From Mangrovimonas sp. ST2L15 (GTDB lineage: Bacteria; Bacteroidota; Bacteroidia; Flavobacteriales; Flavobacteriaceae), in NCBI RefSeq assembly GCF_001280515.1, contig NZ_LBIQ01000030.1, positions 1,742,501 through 1,806,500 on the forward strand: a stretch of 64,000 nucleotides of DNA. Reading direction: 5' to 3'. The notes beneath the pieces were generated by a model. That model was not told where the DNA came from and searched no databases. It saw nothing but the letters and a program-made list of their open reading frames with translations. The position numbers and the translations under genes are program-made. Positions 12,056 through 20,547 of this stretch are shown here, piece by piece. Position 1 is the first letter of the stretch. Each line of letters begins with the position of its first letter.

Positions 12056-12409
12056 TTAACGTTTAAGGCTTTCTTTGATTCTTGCTTTTTTACCAGTAAG
12101 ACCTCTAAAGTAGTAAATACGTGCTCTACGTACTTTACCTCTTTTGTTTACCTCAATTTTTTGTAAAGCTGGCATGTTGATAGGTATAATTCTTTCTACA
12201 CCTACAGTTCCAGACATTTTTCTGATTGTAAAGGTTTCAGAAGCACCTGTTCCTCTTCTTTGGATTACAACTCCTCTAAAGAACTGTGTACGAACTTTAT
12301 CACCTTCTCTAATTTCATAATAAACAGTGATTGTGTCTCCAGCGCTAAAATCTGGAAAGTCCTTTTTTTGGATAAATTCGTCTTGTACAAATTTTACTAA
12401 AGATTCCAT
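12056..12409 (-). CDS. rplS: 50S ribosomal protein L19
   Basis: A 117-residue ribosomal protein at the 30S-50S interface. The family core is intact (FPDFSAGDTITVYYEIREG, RTQFFRGVVIQRRG, GKKARIKE). The start is placed at the ATG ending at 12409 (MESLVKFVQDEF), because L19 proteins of the phylum begin there. The in-frame upstream ATG at 12448 would add 13 unrelated residues inside what is probably the leader. It is transcribed away from trmD with its own -7 element at 12482-12489, and ends at a strong terminator. Confidence 0.96.
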   Translation of the reverse strand: MESLVKFVQDEFIQKKDFPDFSAGDTITVYYEIREGDKVRTQFFRGVVIQRRGTGASETFTIRKMSGTVGVERIIPINMPALQKIEVNKRGKVRRARIYYFRGLTGKKARIKESLKR

Positions 12410-12476
12410 GTCTTTAAAATTAAATGGTTGAATCGAAGCAACATGCACGGTTTTCGCCAGAGGTTAATCCGAAATT
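12410..12476 (-). promoter_or_regulatory. Possible structured leader of rplS mRNA
   Basis: Between the -7 element and the rplS ATG lies a leader of about 65 bases. It can fold a small hairpin (ATCC-AATTTC-GGAT) and a second one around GTTG...TTCG...CAAC just before the start. Ribosomal protein mRNAs often carry autoregulatory leaders. The fold was judged by eye only. Confidence 0.3.
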
Positions 12477-12481
12477 GGATG

Positions 12482-12489
12482 CAAAAATA
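12482..12489 (-). promoter_or_regulatory. -7 element of the rplS promoter
   Basis: The minus strand reads TATTTTTG followed by CATC, a full TAnnTTTG match, about 73 bases before the rplS start codon. Confidence 0.45.
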
Positions 12490-12527
12490 GGTAATAATAT
12501 CTAATTTACAATTAATTGGAATAAAAA

Positions 12528-13205
12528 TTATTCATCCAAAAGATCTGGCCTTCTTTGCTTTGTTCTTTCATATGCCTGATCCTCTCTCCATTTTTCAATT
12601 TTAGGAAAATTTCCGCTAAAAAGAATTTCTGGTACGTCCCAGCCGTTATATGATCTGGGCCTAGTATAAATAGGAGGCGCCAATAAATTATCCTGAAAGG
12701 AGTCTGTTAAAGCTGAAGTTTCATTACCTAAAACACCTGGAATAAGTCTAATGACAGCATCACATAAAACTGCGGCGCCCAATTCCCCTCCAGAAAGGAC
12801 ATAATCACCTATTGAAATTTCTTTGGTTATAAAATGATCACGAACTCTTTGATCAACACCCTTATAATGACCGCAGAGGATGATGATGTTTTCCTGTAGT
12901 GAAATTTGATTGGCTATTTTTTGATTTAATGTGGTCCCATCTGGAGTCATATAAATGATATCGTCATAATGTCTCTCAGACTTTAATTGGGATATGCATT
13001 TGTCAATGGGCTCCACCATCATGACCATACCTGCACCTCCACCAAATTGATAGTCATCCACAGTTTTATAATTGTCAGTAGTATAATCTCTTAAATTATG
13101 AAAATGAACTTCAACTAACTCAGCCTCAATAGCTCTTTTCATAATTGATGCCTCAAATGGACTTTTTAAAAGTTCTGGGAGCACGGTAATGATATCAATC
13201 CTCAT
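12528..13205 (-). CDS. trmD: tRNA (guanine-N1)-methyltransferase
   Basis: A 225-residue SPOUT-family enzyme that makes m1G37 in tRNAs reading codons with an initial C or G, which prevents +1 frameshifting. Visible family blocks are [13 protein letters not shown] at the start, the [13 protein letters not shown] segment, the cofactor knot around [13 protein letters not shown] and [14 protein letters not shown], and the C-terminal RPDLLDE. Length and start are standard. It lies just upstream of rplS on the same strand, the conserved trmD-rplS order, although rplS also has its own promoter element. Confidence 0.96.
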   Translation of the reverse strand: MRIDIITVLPELLKSPFEASIMKRAIEAELVEVHFHNLRDYTTDNYKTVDDYQFGGGAGMVMMVEPIDKCISQLKSERHYDDIIYMTPDGTTLNQKIANQISLQENIIILCGHYKGVDQRVRDHFITKEISIGDYVLSGGELGAAVLCDAVIRLIPGVLGNETSALTDSFQDNLLAPPIYTRPRSYNGWDVPEILFSGNFPKIEKWREDQAYERTKQRRPDLLDE

Positions 13206-13235
13206 AATATCTCGTTTCTATAGGATGCAAATAAA

Positions 13236-13265
13236 AAAAATCTGTAATTGAAATTACAGATTTTT
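13236..13265 (-). terminator. Terminator between the coiled-coil membrane protein gene and trmD
   Basis: A perfect inverted repeat (AAAAATCTGTAATT / AATTACAGATTTTT), about 20 bases after the stop of the gene at 13287-13895. It is GC-poor but fully paired and should separate that gene from trmD. Confidence 0.7.
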
Positions 13266-13286
13266 AAATGAAAATTATGAATTCTT

Positions 13287-13895
13287 TTAGTTGCCGCTCT
13301 TTTGTTTGTTGATTTCATCCTGCAACTGACGTCTTACTTTTTGCTCACGCTCCAAAGCTGTCCTTCTATGCTCTTCAAACTCTTCTTCTATATCAGCTAA
13401 AGACTTTTTAGCACTTTTGGTTACCGCATTACTGTTTTTGAATTGATAAATAAAGAAAAGTAAAAGGGCTAATAAGCCGCCAATAATAGACCACATTAAA
13501 ACATTGTAACTTGACTTACTCATTTGAAGTCCAAATAAAGCCATATTGTTTTTTTCTTCTTCTGTTTTACCTAAAGTGGTCTGGGTGTTTGCCAAATTGG
13601 CTTTTAATCCGTCTATTTCTTCGGTTTGATTTTGAACCACGGCTCGAGTATCGGCCAATTCCTTATGAACAGCTTTTAAAGAGTCCAAGGTATGAGCTTT
13701 TAATTCATACAGCCATACCTTTTTAACCACTTTATAGTCTTTATAATTGTTTGATTTTCTAATGAGATATTCAAATTGGTTATCTATAGAACCTTCATAT
13801 AAAGAAAGTTTATCATCTTCATCATCATTATTCTGGGCTAGTAAGCTTAATGGGGTAAGGGTCAATAAAATTAAAAACAGCTTTACAAACTTCAT
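13287..13895 (-). CDS. Exported coiled-coil membrane protein of unknown function
   Basis: A 202-residue protein with a cleavable-looking signal peptide (to about residue 20, ...LSLLAQ). An acidic stretch follows, then a heptad-rich helix (about 65-115), one membrane helix (about 131-150, WSIIGGLLALLLFFIYQF) and a basic, charged coiled coil to the C terminus. No catalytic motif is visible. Proteins of this kind beside trmD in flavobacteria sometimes carry a methyltransferase name, but nothing here supports that. It could scaffold something at the cytoplasmic membrane; this is a guess from topology. Confidence 0.75.
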   Translation of the reverse strand: MKFVKLFLILLTLTPLSLLAQNNDDEDDKLSLYEGSIDNQFEYLIRKSNNYKDYKVVKKVWLYELKAHTLDSLKAVHKELADTRAVVQNQTEEIDGLKANLANTQTTLGKTEEEKNNMALFGLQMSKSSYNVLMWSIIGGLLALLLFFIYQFKNSNAVTKSAKKSLADIEEEFEEHRRTALEREQKVRRQLQDEINKQKSGN

Positions 13896-13967
13896 TAGGT
13901 CAATTTATTTTGATTGTTGGATTTTACGAAAGTAAGAAATTATGTTTATTTTCAGTTTAAGTTCAAT

Positions 13968-13996
13968 AAAAAGCCTCACTGTTGTGAGGCTTTTTT
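13968..13996 (-). terminator. Terminator downstream of the GAPDH gene
   Basis: Inverted repeat AAAAAGCCTCAC / GTGAGGCTTTTT with a short loop and T tract, about 37 bases after the minus-strand stop codon of the GAPDH gene. Confidence 0.85.
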
Positions 13997-14032
13997 AATA
14001 TACGGACGAAATATTATTTTGGACGTTTGATA

Positions 14033-15481
14033 CTAATAATAAGTATAACGTCTTACTTTGGCAATGTATTTGGCAAGTCTAATAACTTGATGGCTATAGC
14101 CATATTCATTATCATACCAAATATATAGTACAGCATTTTTGCCATCTTCTCTAACAATAGTGGCTTTACTATCATAGATGGATGGTGCAGAGCTTCCAAC
14201 AATATCACTTGATACTAATTCATCGTTCATTTCATATTTGATTTGTTCAACCAAACTTCCTTCCAAAGCATACTTTTTTAAAGTTGTATTGATGCCTTCT
14301 TGGGATGTTGACTGATTTAAATCCAAATTTAAAATGGCAAGAGATCCATTGGGAACAGGCACTCTAATGGCGTTGGAGGTTAATTTCCCTTCTAGGGAAG
14401 GCAAAGCCTTGGCTACTGCTTTTCCAGCACCTGTTTCAGTTATAACCATATTTAAACCGGCAGCACGACCTCTTCGATACTTTTTGTGAAAATTGTCCAC
14501 TAGGTTTTGGTCATTTGTATATGCATGAATTGTTTCTAAATGCCCTGATTTAATACCAAAAGTTTCATCCAATGCTTTTAAGATTGGAGTAATAGCATTG
14601 GTTGTACAGGAAGCAGCAGAAAAGATGTCAACCTTGTCAGGGTCATTTTCCAAATGATTAACCCCGTGAACAATATTAGGAATCCCTTTTCCTGGAGCAG
14701 TCAATAAAACCTTTTCAACACCTTTAGCTTGAAGGTGTCTAGATAAAGCTTCATGGTCTCTAAAAGCTCCTGTGTTATCTATAACCAAAGCATCATGAAT
14801 GCCATATTCGGTATAATCAATATCTTCTGGGTTATTTGCAGAAATGATGTTTACGGTAGTTCCGTTGATAATTAAAGACTTATTTACCAAATCTGTAATG
14901 ACTGTACCTTCAAAATCACCATGAACCGAATCATTCTTTAATAAAGAAGCTCTTTTTTCTAAAATAGTTTCTGTAATCTCTCCTCGAGTGACAATAGCGC
15001 GTAATCTTAATTGTGAACCTTTCCCAGTTCTAGCCATTAATTCTCTAGCTACCAATCTTCCAATTCTTCCAAAACCGTAAAGAATGACATCTTTTGGTTT
15101 AATACCATTTTCTTTTGAAGCATCCTTTAATTTGTTTGCAACAAAGTTTAGAGCATTACTATAGCTATTTTCCTCAAGATGGTATTCGTAGGTCAATTTT
15201 CCAATATCCAATTTGGCAGGAGGTAGGTCAAGGGTTTGAATAGCTTGAGCAATTTCAACTGAATCAAAAATTGAGATCGGTTTTTGAACAAATTCACCAG
15301 CATATTCATGAAGGTTTAAAATTTGACTCACATTACGATCAATCAGTTGATTTCTGAAAAGCACTAGTTCTATTGATTTGTCATACCATAAATCGCTAAT
15401 GATATTAATAAATTCAACAGTTGCTTTTCGTCTGTCTGCTTGAAAAGCCAATTCATTTTCATAAGCTTCTTTAAAACTCAT
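14033..15481 (-). CDS. Glyceraldehyde-3-phosphate dehydrogenase, N-terminally extended form
   Basis: A 482-residue GAPDH that oxidises glyceraldehyde-3-phosphate to 1,3-bisphosphoglycerate, or runs the reverse step. The Rossmann motif GFGRIGR begins at residue 136 and the catalytic cysteine is C292 in SAASCTTNA. Downstream signatures (GRAAGLNMV, WYDNEYGYSHQV) are intact. About 130 residues precede the nucleotide-binding fold, so the protein is much longer than the usual 330-340 residues. This extended type occurs in Bacteroidota, and its cofactor and direction cannot be read from the sequence. It is a single gene with a -7 element and its own terminator. Confidence 0.93.
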   Translation of the reverse strand: MSFKEAYENELAFQADRRKATVEFINIISDLWYDKSIELVLFRNQLIDRNVSQILNLHEYAGEFVQKPISIFDSVEIAQAIQTLDLPPAKLDIGKLTYEYHLEENSYSNALNFVANKLKDASKENGIKPKDVILYGFGRIGRLVARELMARTGKGSQLRLRAIVTRGEITETILEKRASLLKNDSVHGDFEGTVITDLVNKSLIINGTTVNIISANNPEDIDYTEYGIHDALVIDNTGAFRDHEALSRHLQAKGVEKVLLTAPGKGIPNIVHGVNHLENDPDKVDIFSAASCTTNAITPILKALDETFGIKSGHLETIHAYTNDQNLVDNFHKKYRRGRAAGLNMVITETGAGKAVAKALPSLEGKLTSNAIRVPVPNGSLAILNLDLNQSTSQEGINTTLKKYALEGSLVEQIKYEMNDELVSSDIVGSSAPSIYDSKATIVREDGKNAVLYIWYDNEYGYSHQVIRLAKYIAKVRRYTYY

Positions 15482-15519
15482 TGTCTTTAGTTTAAATTGT
15501 GTTGTGTTTAAATTTGGTG

Positions 15520-15527
15520 CAAAAGTA
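15520..15527 (-). promoter_or_regulatory. -7 element of the GAPDH promoter
   Basis: The minus strand reads TACTTTTG followed by CA, a full TAnnTTTG match, about 38 bases before the GAPDH start codon. Confidence 0.45.
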
Positions 15528-15565
15528 TATATTTCAAACGTTTTCGTAAAACTATTTTTAAATAA

Positions 15566-15595
15566 AAAAAGCCTCTAGTTTTCCTAAAGGCTTTT
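15566..15595 (-). terminator. Terminator downstream of the HtrA protease gene
   Basis: Inverted repeat with one mismatch (AAAAGCCTxTAG / CTAxAGGCTTTT) and a five-base loop, about 24 bases past the stop codon of the minus-strand protease gene. Confidence 0.75.
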
Positions 15596-15618
15596 CTTAA
15601 GTTTAGATGGTATTTGAA

Positions 15619-17028
15619 CTACCTAAAGTTGTATTTTTCCAACTCACCATTTGAATTGATCAATTCTATTCTCAACGGCTCATAGGGAGATCTATTTTTT
15701 ATAATTTCTTGAACATCGTCTACATCTTTTACTTTTTCATTATTGATACTTATTATGATGTTTCCTTCATTAACATTATTTGCTCTAAGGTAATTAGCAT
15801 AGGCTTCTCCCAATTGAGCAATTTTCACACCACTTGAAACACCATATTTTTTTAACTCGCTTGCATTGGCGTTTTTCAGTACCCCAAACTGTGGGATCGT
15901 AAAAGATTGATTTCTTACTAAGGTAGCCTGAATCGTTTTTATATTATCATCCCTTAAGATTGTTACTTGCACATCATCTCCTGGTCTTTTGGTATTCAAA
16001 TAACCGCTTAAGTCAGAAAATTTAGTGATATCTATGTTGTCAATTTTCTTAATAATGTCTCCAGATTGTATGCCTGCTTTATCTGCACCAGAACCTTCTT
16101 CAACACTATCTACATAGAATCCTTGGGTTTCATTGATGCTTAATTTTTCAGAAATAGCATTATTTAGCGCACCTCCAGTAACACCAAGTACACCATTTTG
16201 TACGTTTCCGAATTCAATAATATCCTCAACTACTTTTCTTGCGATATTACTTGGAACTGCAAAGGAATATCCTATATATGAACCAGTCTGGGAAGATATA
16301 GCTGTGTTAATTCCAATCAATTCACCCCTGGAATTTACCAAAGCACCACCTGAATTACCTGGATTTACTGCGGCATCGGTTTGAATAAAGGATTGATTAA
16401 ATTTTCCGCCAGACAAATCTCTGGATTTGGCACTTATAATTCCAGCAGTGACAGTAGAAGTTAAATTGAATGGGTTCCCAACGGCTAATACCCATTCTCC
16501 AATTTTAGCTTGATCACTATCTCCAAATGTAGAGTATGGTAAATCTTCTTCAGGATTGATTTTTATTAGAGCAATATCAGTGCGACTATCAGTTCCAATC
16601 AATTCGGCATCATAAGTTTTATTATCATTTAGAGTAACTGTAAGTTTGTTTGCTCCATCAATCACGTGATTATTAGTAATGATATAACCGTCCGGTGAAA
16701 TAATGACACCGGAACCTGAACCAACTTGAGGTCTTTGGGCAGAACGACCAAAGATTAAATCTTGAAAAGTGATTCTATCAGAAGTACCAAAAGAAGTGTT
16801 CATGACGTGAACTACAGAATGAACGGTATTTTCAGCGGCATTTGTAAAATCAATGGCATTTTCAGGAAAATAATTTGTATTCGAATGGCTTACGGGGATG
16901 GCATAATTTGAGGAGTCTTGTGTCTTTGAAAAAGCAGGTTGCTCCTTTTCGATAAATAATTTGTAACTGGCCAAGGTAATGGCTCCACCTAAAACCGATA
17001 CTAGTACTAACGATGTTATTTTTTTCAT
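15619..17028 (-). CDS. HtrA/Do-family periplasmic serine protease
   Basis: A 469-residue trypsin-like protease for periplasmic protein quality control. It has an N-terminal signal or anchor (about residues 1-22) and a protease domain with the triad H121 (NNHVIDG), D151 (DSRTDIALIK) and S226 (NPGNSGGAL). A first PDZ domain lies at about 280-370 and a second, shorter one at the C terminus. The layout matches DegP/DegQ. It is divergent from dapF across a 156-base region that holds phased TTAACG repeats, a plausible stress-control site. Confidence 0.93.
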   Translation of the reverse strand: MKKITSLVLVSVLGGAITLASYKLFIEKEQPAFSKTQDSSNYAIPVSHSNTNYFPENAIDFTNAAENTVHSVVHVMNTSFGTSDRITFQDLIFGRSAQRPQVGSGSGVIISPDGYIITNNHVIDGANKLTVTLNDNKTYDAELIGTDSRTDIALIKINPEEDLPYSTFGDSDQAKIGEWVLAVGNPFNLTSTVTAGIISAKSRDLSGGKFNQSFIQTDAAVNPGNSGGALVNSRGELIGINTAISSQTGSYIGYSFAVPSNIARKVVEDIIEFGNVQNGVLGVTGGALNNAISEKLSINETQGFYVDSVEEGSGADKAGIQSGDIIKKIDNIDITKFSDLSGYLNTKRPGDDVQVTILRDDNIKTIQATLVRNQSFTIPQFGVLKNANASELKKYGVSSGVKIAQLGEAYANYLRANNVNEGNIIISINNEKVKDVDDVQEIIKNRSPYEPLRIELINSNGELEKYNFR

Positions 17029-17105
17029 GGGGAAAAAGGTTTTTGGTTTATAATTAATTTATTAACGTTTAAAATTACCTCTTTATTGAAATTTGCTAAA
17101 TTCTT

Positions 17106-17144
17106 TTAACGATTTTTAACGTGCCCTTTAACGGGTGTTTAACA
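17106..17144 (+). promoter_or_regulatory. Phased TTAACG/TTAACA direct repeats between htrA and dapF
   Basis: Four direct copies start at 17106, 17116, 17128 (all TTAACG) and 17139 (TTAACA). The spacings of 10, 12 and 11 bases equal about one helical turn each. A further TTAACG lies at 17062. Direct repeats with an 11-base period are the usual binding pattern of OmpR/PhoB-family response regulators. The array ends 24 bases before the dapF -7 element. Which gene it controls is not known. Confidence 0.4.
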
Positions 17145-17168
17145 GCTATAAAAGCCAGCTAATATTTC

Positions 17169-17176
17169 TATATTTG
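17169..17176 (+). promoter_or_regulatory. -7 element of the dapF promoter
   Basis: TATATTTG is a full match to TAnnTTTG, eight bases before the dapF ATG, so the untranslated leader would be very short. Confidence 0.45.
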
Positions 17177-17184
17177 CATTTCTT

Positions 17185-17964
17185 ATGAAAATGACATTTT
17201 ACAAATATCAAGGAACTGGGAACGACTTTGTCATGATTGACAATCGGCAACAAGATTTTGCCAAAACCAACACCAAATTGGTGGCTCATTTATGTGATAG
17301 ACGATTTGGTATTGGGGCAGATGGGTTAATCCTTTTGGAGAATCATGAAACGTATGATTTTAGAATGGTCTATTACAATTCCGATGGTAATGAAAGTTCC
17401 ATGTGTGGAAATGGGGGTAGGTGTTTGGTGGCATTTGCCAATTTTTTAGGTGTCATTAAAAGTAAGGCTACTTTTGAAGCGGTAGATGGTTTACATCATG
17501 CCACTATAGAAAATGGTTTGGTTCATCTCCAAATGTTGGATGTGAAAGATATTGAAAATCACAAAGACTATATGTTTCTCAATACAGGATCTCCGCATCA
17601 TGTGCAAATCCAAGATAATCTGGAAAATTTCAATATAAAATCGGAAGGAGCAAAAATAAGATATGGGCAACCTTATGGACAAAAGGGAACTAATGTCAAT
17701 TTTGTATCTCAAATTGATGATAACACCTTTAAAGTAAGAACCTATGAGCGGGGGGTTGAGGATGAGACTCTGTCTTGTGGTACGGGTGTAACAGCGGTGG
17801 CCATTGCAATGCATTCTTTGGGACTAGCCCAAAACACTCTAATTCATTTGAATGTAGAAGGGGGTAAGCTAAGAGTGTCTTTTGACAAAAAGGGAGATAT
17901 TTATGAAAATGTTTGGTTAATTGGACCAGCAGAACAAGTTTTTAAAGGAGAATTCCTATGCTAA
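17185..17964 (+). CDS. dapF: Diaminopimelate epimerase
   Basis: A 259-residue two-base racemase that converts LL- to meso-diaminopimelate for lysine and peptidoglycan. Both catalytic cysteines are present: C74 in [10 protein letters not shown] and C198 in LSCGTGVTA. The N terminus ([14 protein letters not shown]) is typical. It leads a same-strand operon with an acetyltransferase (7-base overlap), mltG and two further genes, joining cell-wall precursor synthesis to cell-wall cutting. dapA of the same pathway lies separately at 36.4 kb. Confidence 0.96.
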   Translation: MKMTFYKYQGTGNDFVMIDNRQQDFAKTNTKLVAHLCDRRFGIGADGLILLENHETYDFRMVYYNSDGNESSMCGNGGRCLVAFANFLGVIKSKATFEAVDGLHHATIENGLVHLQMLDVKDIENHKDYMFLNTGSPHHVQIQDNLENFNIKSEGAKIRYGQPYGQKGTNVNFVSQIDDNTFKVRTYERGVEDETLSCGTGVTAVAIAMHSLGLAQNTLIHLNVEGGKLRVSFDKKGDIYENVWLIGPAEQVFKGEFLC

Positions 17965-18479
17965 CTTTGAAAGGAGATCAAGTTTACCTTAGGGCTCTTG
18001 AGCCTGAAGACTTAGAATTCATTTATGAAATTGAAAATGATGAGACAGTTTGGGAGGTAAGTTTAACGCAAACACCCTATTCCAGATATCTTATAAAGCA
18101 GTATTTGGAAAATGCACATAAAGATATATATGAAGTCAAACAATTAAGACTTGTGATTTGTCTACATTCTAGTGAAACCGTTGGGCTTATAGATTTATTT
18201 GATTTCGATGTTCAAAACAAACGAGCAGGCGTGGGGATATTGATAAACAGCCAAGAGCAGCGTTATAAAGGTTTTGGTAAAGAGGCATTACAACTTGTTG
18301 TGAAATATGGTAAAAAACACTTAGGACTGCATCAATTATATTGTAACATTGCTGAAAATAATGAACCTAGTTTGAAGCTATTTCAAAACCAAGGATTTGA
18401 AATAGTAGGTCTTAAAAAAGACTGGAATCTTGTTCAGGGGGCATTTAAAAATGAATATTTATTACAACACATACTTTAA
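17958..18479 (+). CDS. GNAT-family N-acetyltransferase, RimJ/RimL-like
   Basis: A 173-residue single-domain acetyltransferase. Family features are the N-terminal [23 protein letters not shown], the acetyl-CoA loop region ([12 protein letters not shown]) and the late strand-turn [14 protein letters not shown]. It overlaps the end of dapF by 7 bases, so the two are translationally coupled. The acceptor could be a protein N terminus, a polyamine or an amino sugar; nothing in the sequence decides this. Confidence 0.85.
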   Translation: MLTLKGDQVYLRALEPEDLEFIYEIENDETVWEVSLTQTPYSRYLIKQYLENAHKDIYEVKQLRLVICLHSSETVGLIDLFDFDVQNKRAGVGILINSQEQRYKGFGKEALQLVVKYGKKHLGLHQLYCNIAENNEPSLKLFQNQGFEIVGLKKDWNLVQGAFKNEYLLQHIL

Positions 18480-18482
18480 CTC

Positions 18483-19526
18483 ATGTATTTTAAAAAGATT
18501 CTTTGGGCTATTGCGATAATTGGATTGATCGTTGCTGCCATTTTTGCAAGCTATATTTATGGTGTAATGCTTAAATCAAATACAGCCTTTAACAATAAAG
18601 AGGCTTTTATTTATATTCCTACGGGGGCCAATTATCAAGATGTTAGAGAAGAATTAAAACCGCTTTTAGAGGATATTGATAAGTTTGATGCTCTGGCTTC
18701 TCAAAAAAGGTATAATACAAATATTAAAGCAGGTAAGTACAAGATTTCTAAGGGAATGAATAATAATGATATTATAAATTCCATAAGAAGTAACAATCAG
18801 CCTATTACAGTATCATTTAATAACCAGGAGTCTTTGGGTAAACTGGCCGGAAGAATATCGAATCAAATTGAAGCAGATAGCTTAGAACTTTTTCAGGCTA
18901 TGTCCGATAGTAATTTCCTGAATCAAAAAGGGTTTAGTAAGGAAACAGCTCTAGCCATGTATATTCCCAATAGCTATGAATTCTTTTGGAATACAAGCGC
19001 CGTAGAGTTTAGAGATAGGATGCTAAAAGAATACCAACGGTTTTGGAACAACGATAGAAAGAACAAGGCTTTGGCAGTAGGGTTAGACCAAAATGAAGTG
19101 ATGACTTTGGCCTCCATTGTTCATGAAGAATCCAAACAAGCTTCAGAGCAGCCAAGAATAGCTGGTGTTTATTTAAATAGATTGAAGATAGGAATGCCTC
19201 TGCAGGCTGATCCAACATTAAAATTTGCGGCCTACCAACTTCCAGAATATGAAGGAACCGTTATTAAAAGAGTTCTTAACAAACATAAAGAAATTAACTC
19301 TCCATATAATACCTATATGAATGCTGGGTTGCCACCAGGTCCTATTGCGATGCCAGATATTTCTGCTATCAATGCGGTATTAAATCCAGAAAAGCATAGC
19401 TATTTATATTTTGCTGCGGATGCCCAAAAAATAGGTTTTCATAAATTTGCGAAAACCTTGACGCAACACAATGTCAATGCCAGGGAGTATCAAAAATATT
19501 TGTCATCTCAAGGGATAAACAAATAA
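18483..19526 (+). CDS. mltG: Endolytic murein transglycosylase MltG
   Basis: A 347-residue protein with one N-terminal membrane helix (about residues 7-27), a LysM-like region and the YceG catalytic domain. The family signature ASIVHEES (conserved glutamate at residue 215 or 216) is followed by AGVYLNRLKIGMPLQADPT and NTYMNAGLPPGPIAMP. MltG cuts nascent glycan strands and is thought to set their length. It follows the acetyltransferase after three bases in the dapF operon. Confidence 0.94.
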   Translation: MYFKKILWAIAIIGLIVAAIFASYIYGVMLKSNTAFNNKEAFIYIPTGANYQDVREELKPLLEDIDKFDALASQKRYNTNIKAGKYKISKGMNNNDIINSIRSNNQPITVSFNNQESLGKLAGRISNQIEADSLELFQAMSDSNFLNQKGFSKETALAMYIPNSYEFFWNTSAVEFRDRMLKEYQRFWNNDRKNKALAVGLDQNEVMTLASIVHEESKQASEQPRIAGVYLNRLKIGMPLQADPTLKFAAYQLPEYEGTVIKRVLNKHKEINSPYNTYMNAGLPPGPIAMPDISAINAVLNPEKHSYLYFAADAQKIGFHKFAKTLTQHNVNAREYQKYLSSQGINK

Positions 19527-19529
19527 TTT

Positions 19530-20438
19530 TTGATGAAGGGTTTTACATATGGACTGCTTTTCTTCCTAAGCATTTGTTCCTATGGACAAAACCGTGTAAA
19601 CAGATTTCTAAAGCCTAGTGATACACTAAACATTCCTAGAAGGAATGCCGTCATAATTTCAGAAGCCTCTTTAGGAGCAATCAGTTTGGTTGGGTTACAC
19701 CAATTATGGTACAAAGATTATCCGCAATCAAAATTCCATACCATTAATGATCTTGATGAATGGTTGCAAATGGATAAAATGGGGCATACTTACACTTCTT
19801 ACCAGATGGGTAGGATGGGAGCAGAGCTTTTAGAATGGAGTGGTGTGAGCAAGAAGGACCAATTAATTTACGGTGCCACTTTGGGTTTTGTGTTTTTAAC
19901 TACGGTAGAGGTATTTGATGGTTTTTCAAAAGAATGGGGCTTCTCATGGAGCGATATGGCATCAAATGCCGTAGGTACAGGTATTTATGTTGGGCAAGAA
20001 CTTTTATGGGAGGAGCAGCGTATCAGTTTGAAATATTCTTTCCATAGAACAGAGTTTGCACCAATGCGACCAGACAAATTGGGAGATGGATTTATGGAGG
20101 AGTTTTTAAAAGATTACAACGGTCAAACTTATTGGTTAAGTTTCAATTTGCATTCCTTTTTTGACGATACTAGAATTCCAAAGTGGTTAAATTTGGCTAT
20201 TGGGTATGGTGCTGAGGGCATGTTGACCGGTAAAAATGAAACGTTAAATGGGCAATTTCCAGATCAAAATAGGTACCGTCAGGTCTATTTAAGTCTTGAT
20301 TTGGATCTAACCAAAATAGACACTAAGTCTCATATTTTGAGGTCTTTATTTAGTGTTTTTAACACTGTAAAAGTGCCATTTCCAGCTATGGAGTTCAACG
20401 AAGAAAACGGCATAAAACTCCACGGAATCTATTTTTAA
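19530..20438 (+). CDS. DUF2279-family exported protein
   Basis: A 302-residue protein with a signal peptide (to about residue 20, ...LSICSYGQ). Hydrophobic helical segments follow, including WLQMDKMGHTYTSYQMG and SWSDMASNAVGTGIYV, which recall the YfiM/DUF2279 family of putative envelope proteins. It lies four bases after mltG and so is probably in the same transcript. Function is unknown; position suggests the cell envelope. An ATG one codon later is an equally possible start. Confidence 0.75.
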   Translation: MMKGFTYGLLFFLSICSYGQNRVNRFLKPSDTLNIPRRNAVIISEASLGAISLVGLHQLWYKDYPQSKFHTINDLDEWLQMDKMGHTYTSYQMGRMGAELLEWSGVSKKDQLIYGATLGFVFLTTVEVFDGFSKEWGFSWSDMASNAVGTGIYVGQELLWEEQRISLKYSFHRTEFAPMRPDKLGDGFMEEFLKDYNGQTYWLSFNLHSFFDDTRIPKWLNLAIGYGAEGMLTGKNETLNGQFPDQNRYRQVYLSLDLDLTKIDTKSHILRSLFSVFNTVKVPFPAMEFNEENGIKLHGIYF

Positions 20439-20480
20439 AAACAGTTAATCGATTAATTTTCATAATATAAAAAATAATCA

Positions 20481-20488
20481 TACCTTTG
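20481..20488 (+). promoter_or_regulatory. -7 element for the lysozyme-fold protein gene
   Basis: TACCTTTG followed by CA is a strong Bacteroidota -7 match, 59 bases before the ATG at 20548. The leader holds a small CTGAAA/TTCAG hairpin. A 12-base palindrome, TTAATCGATTAA, lies upstream at 20445-20456. Confidence 0.55.
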
Positions 20489-20547
20489 CACGCTGAAATT
20501 TTCAGGTGGTTTTAAGTCATTAAAATCGCCAAAAAAATTGAAACGTT

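Noticed and set aside
12410-12448. 13-residue N-terminal extension of L19
   Set aside because: Ribosomal protein L19 of this phylum begins at MESLVKF; the extra codons lie in the probable mRNA leader.
13287-13895. tRNA (guanine-N1)-methyltransferase activity for the coiled-coil protein
   Set aside because: It has a signal peptide, coiled coils and a membrane helix but no SPOUT motifs. The real trmD is next to it.
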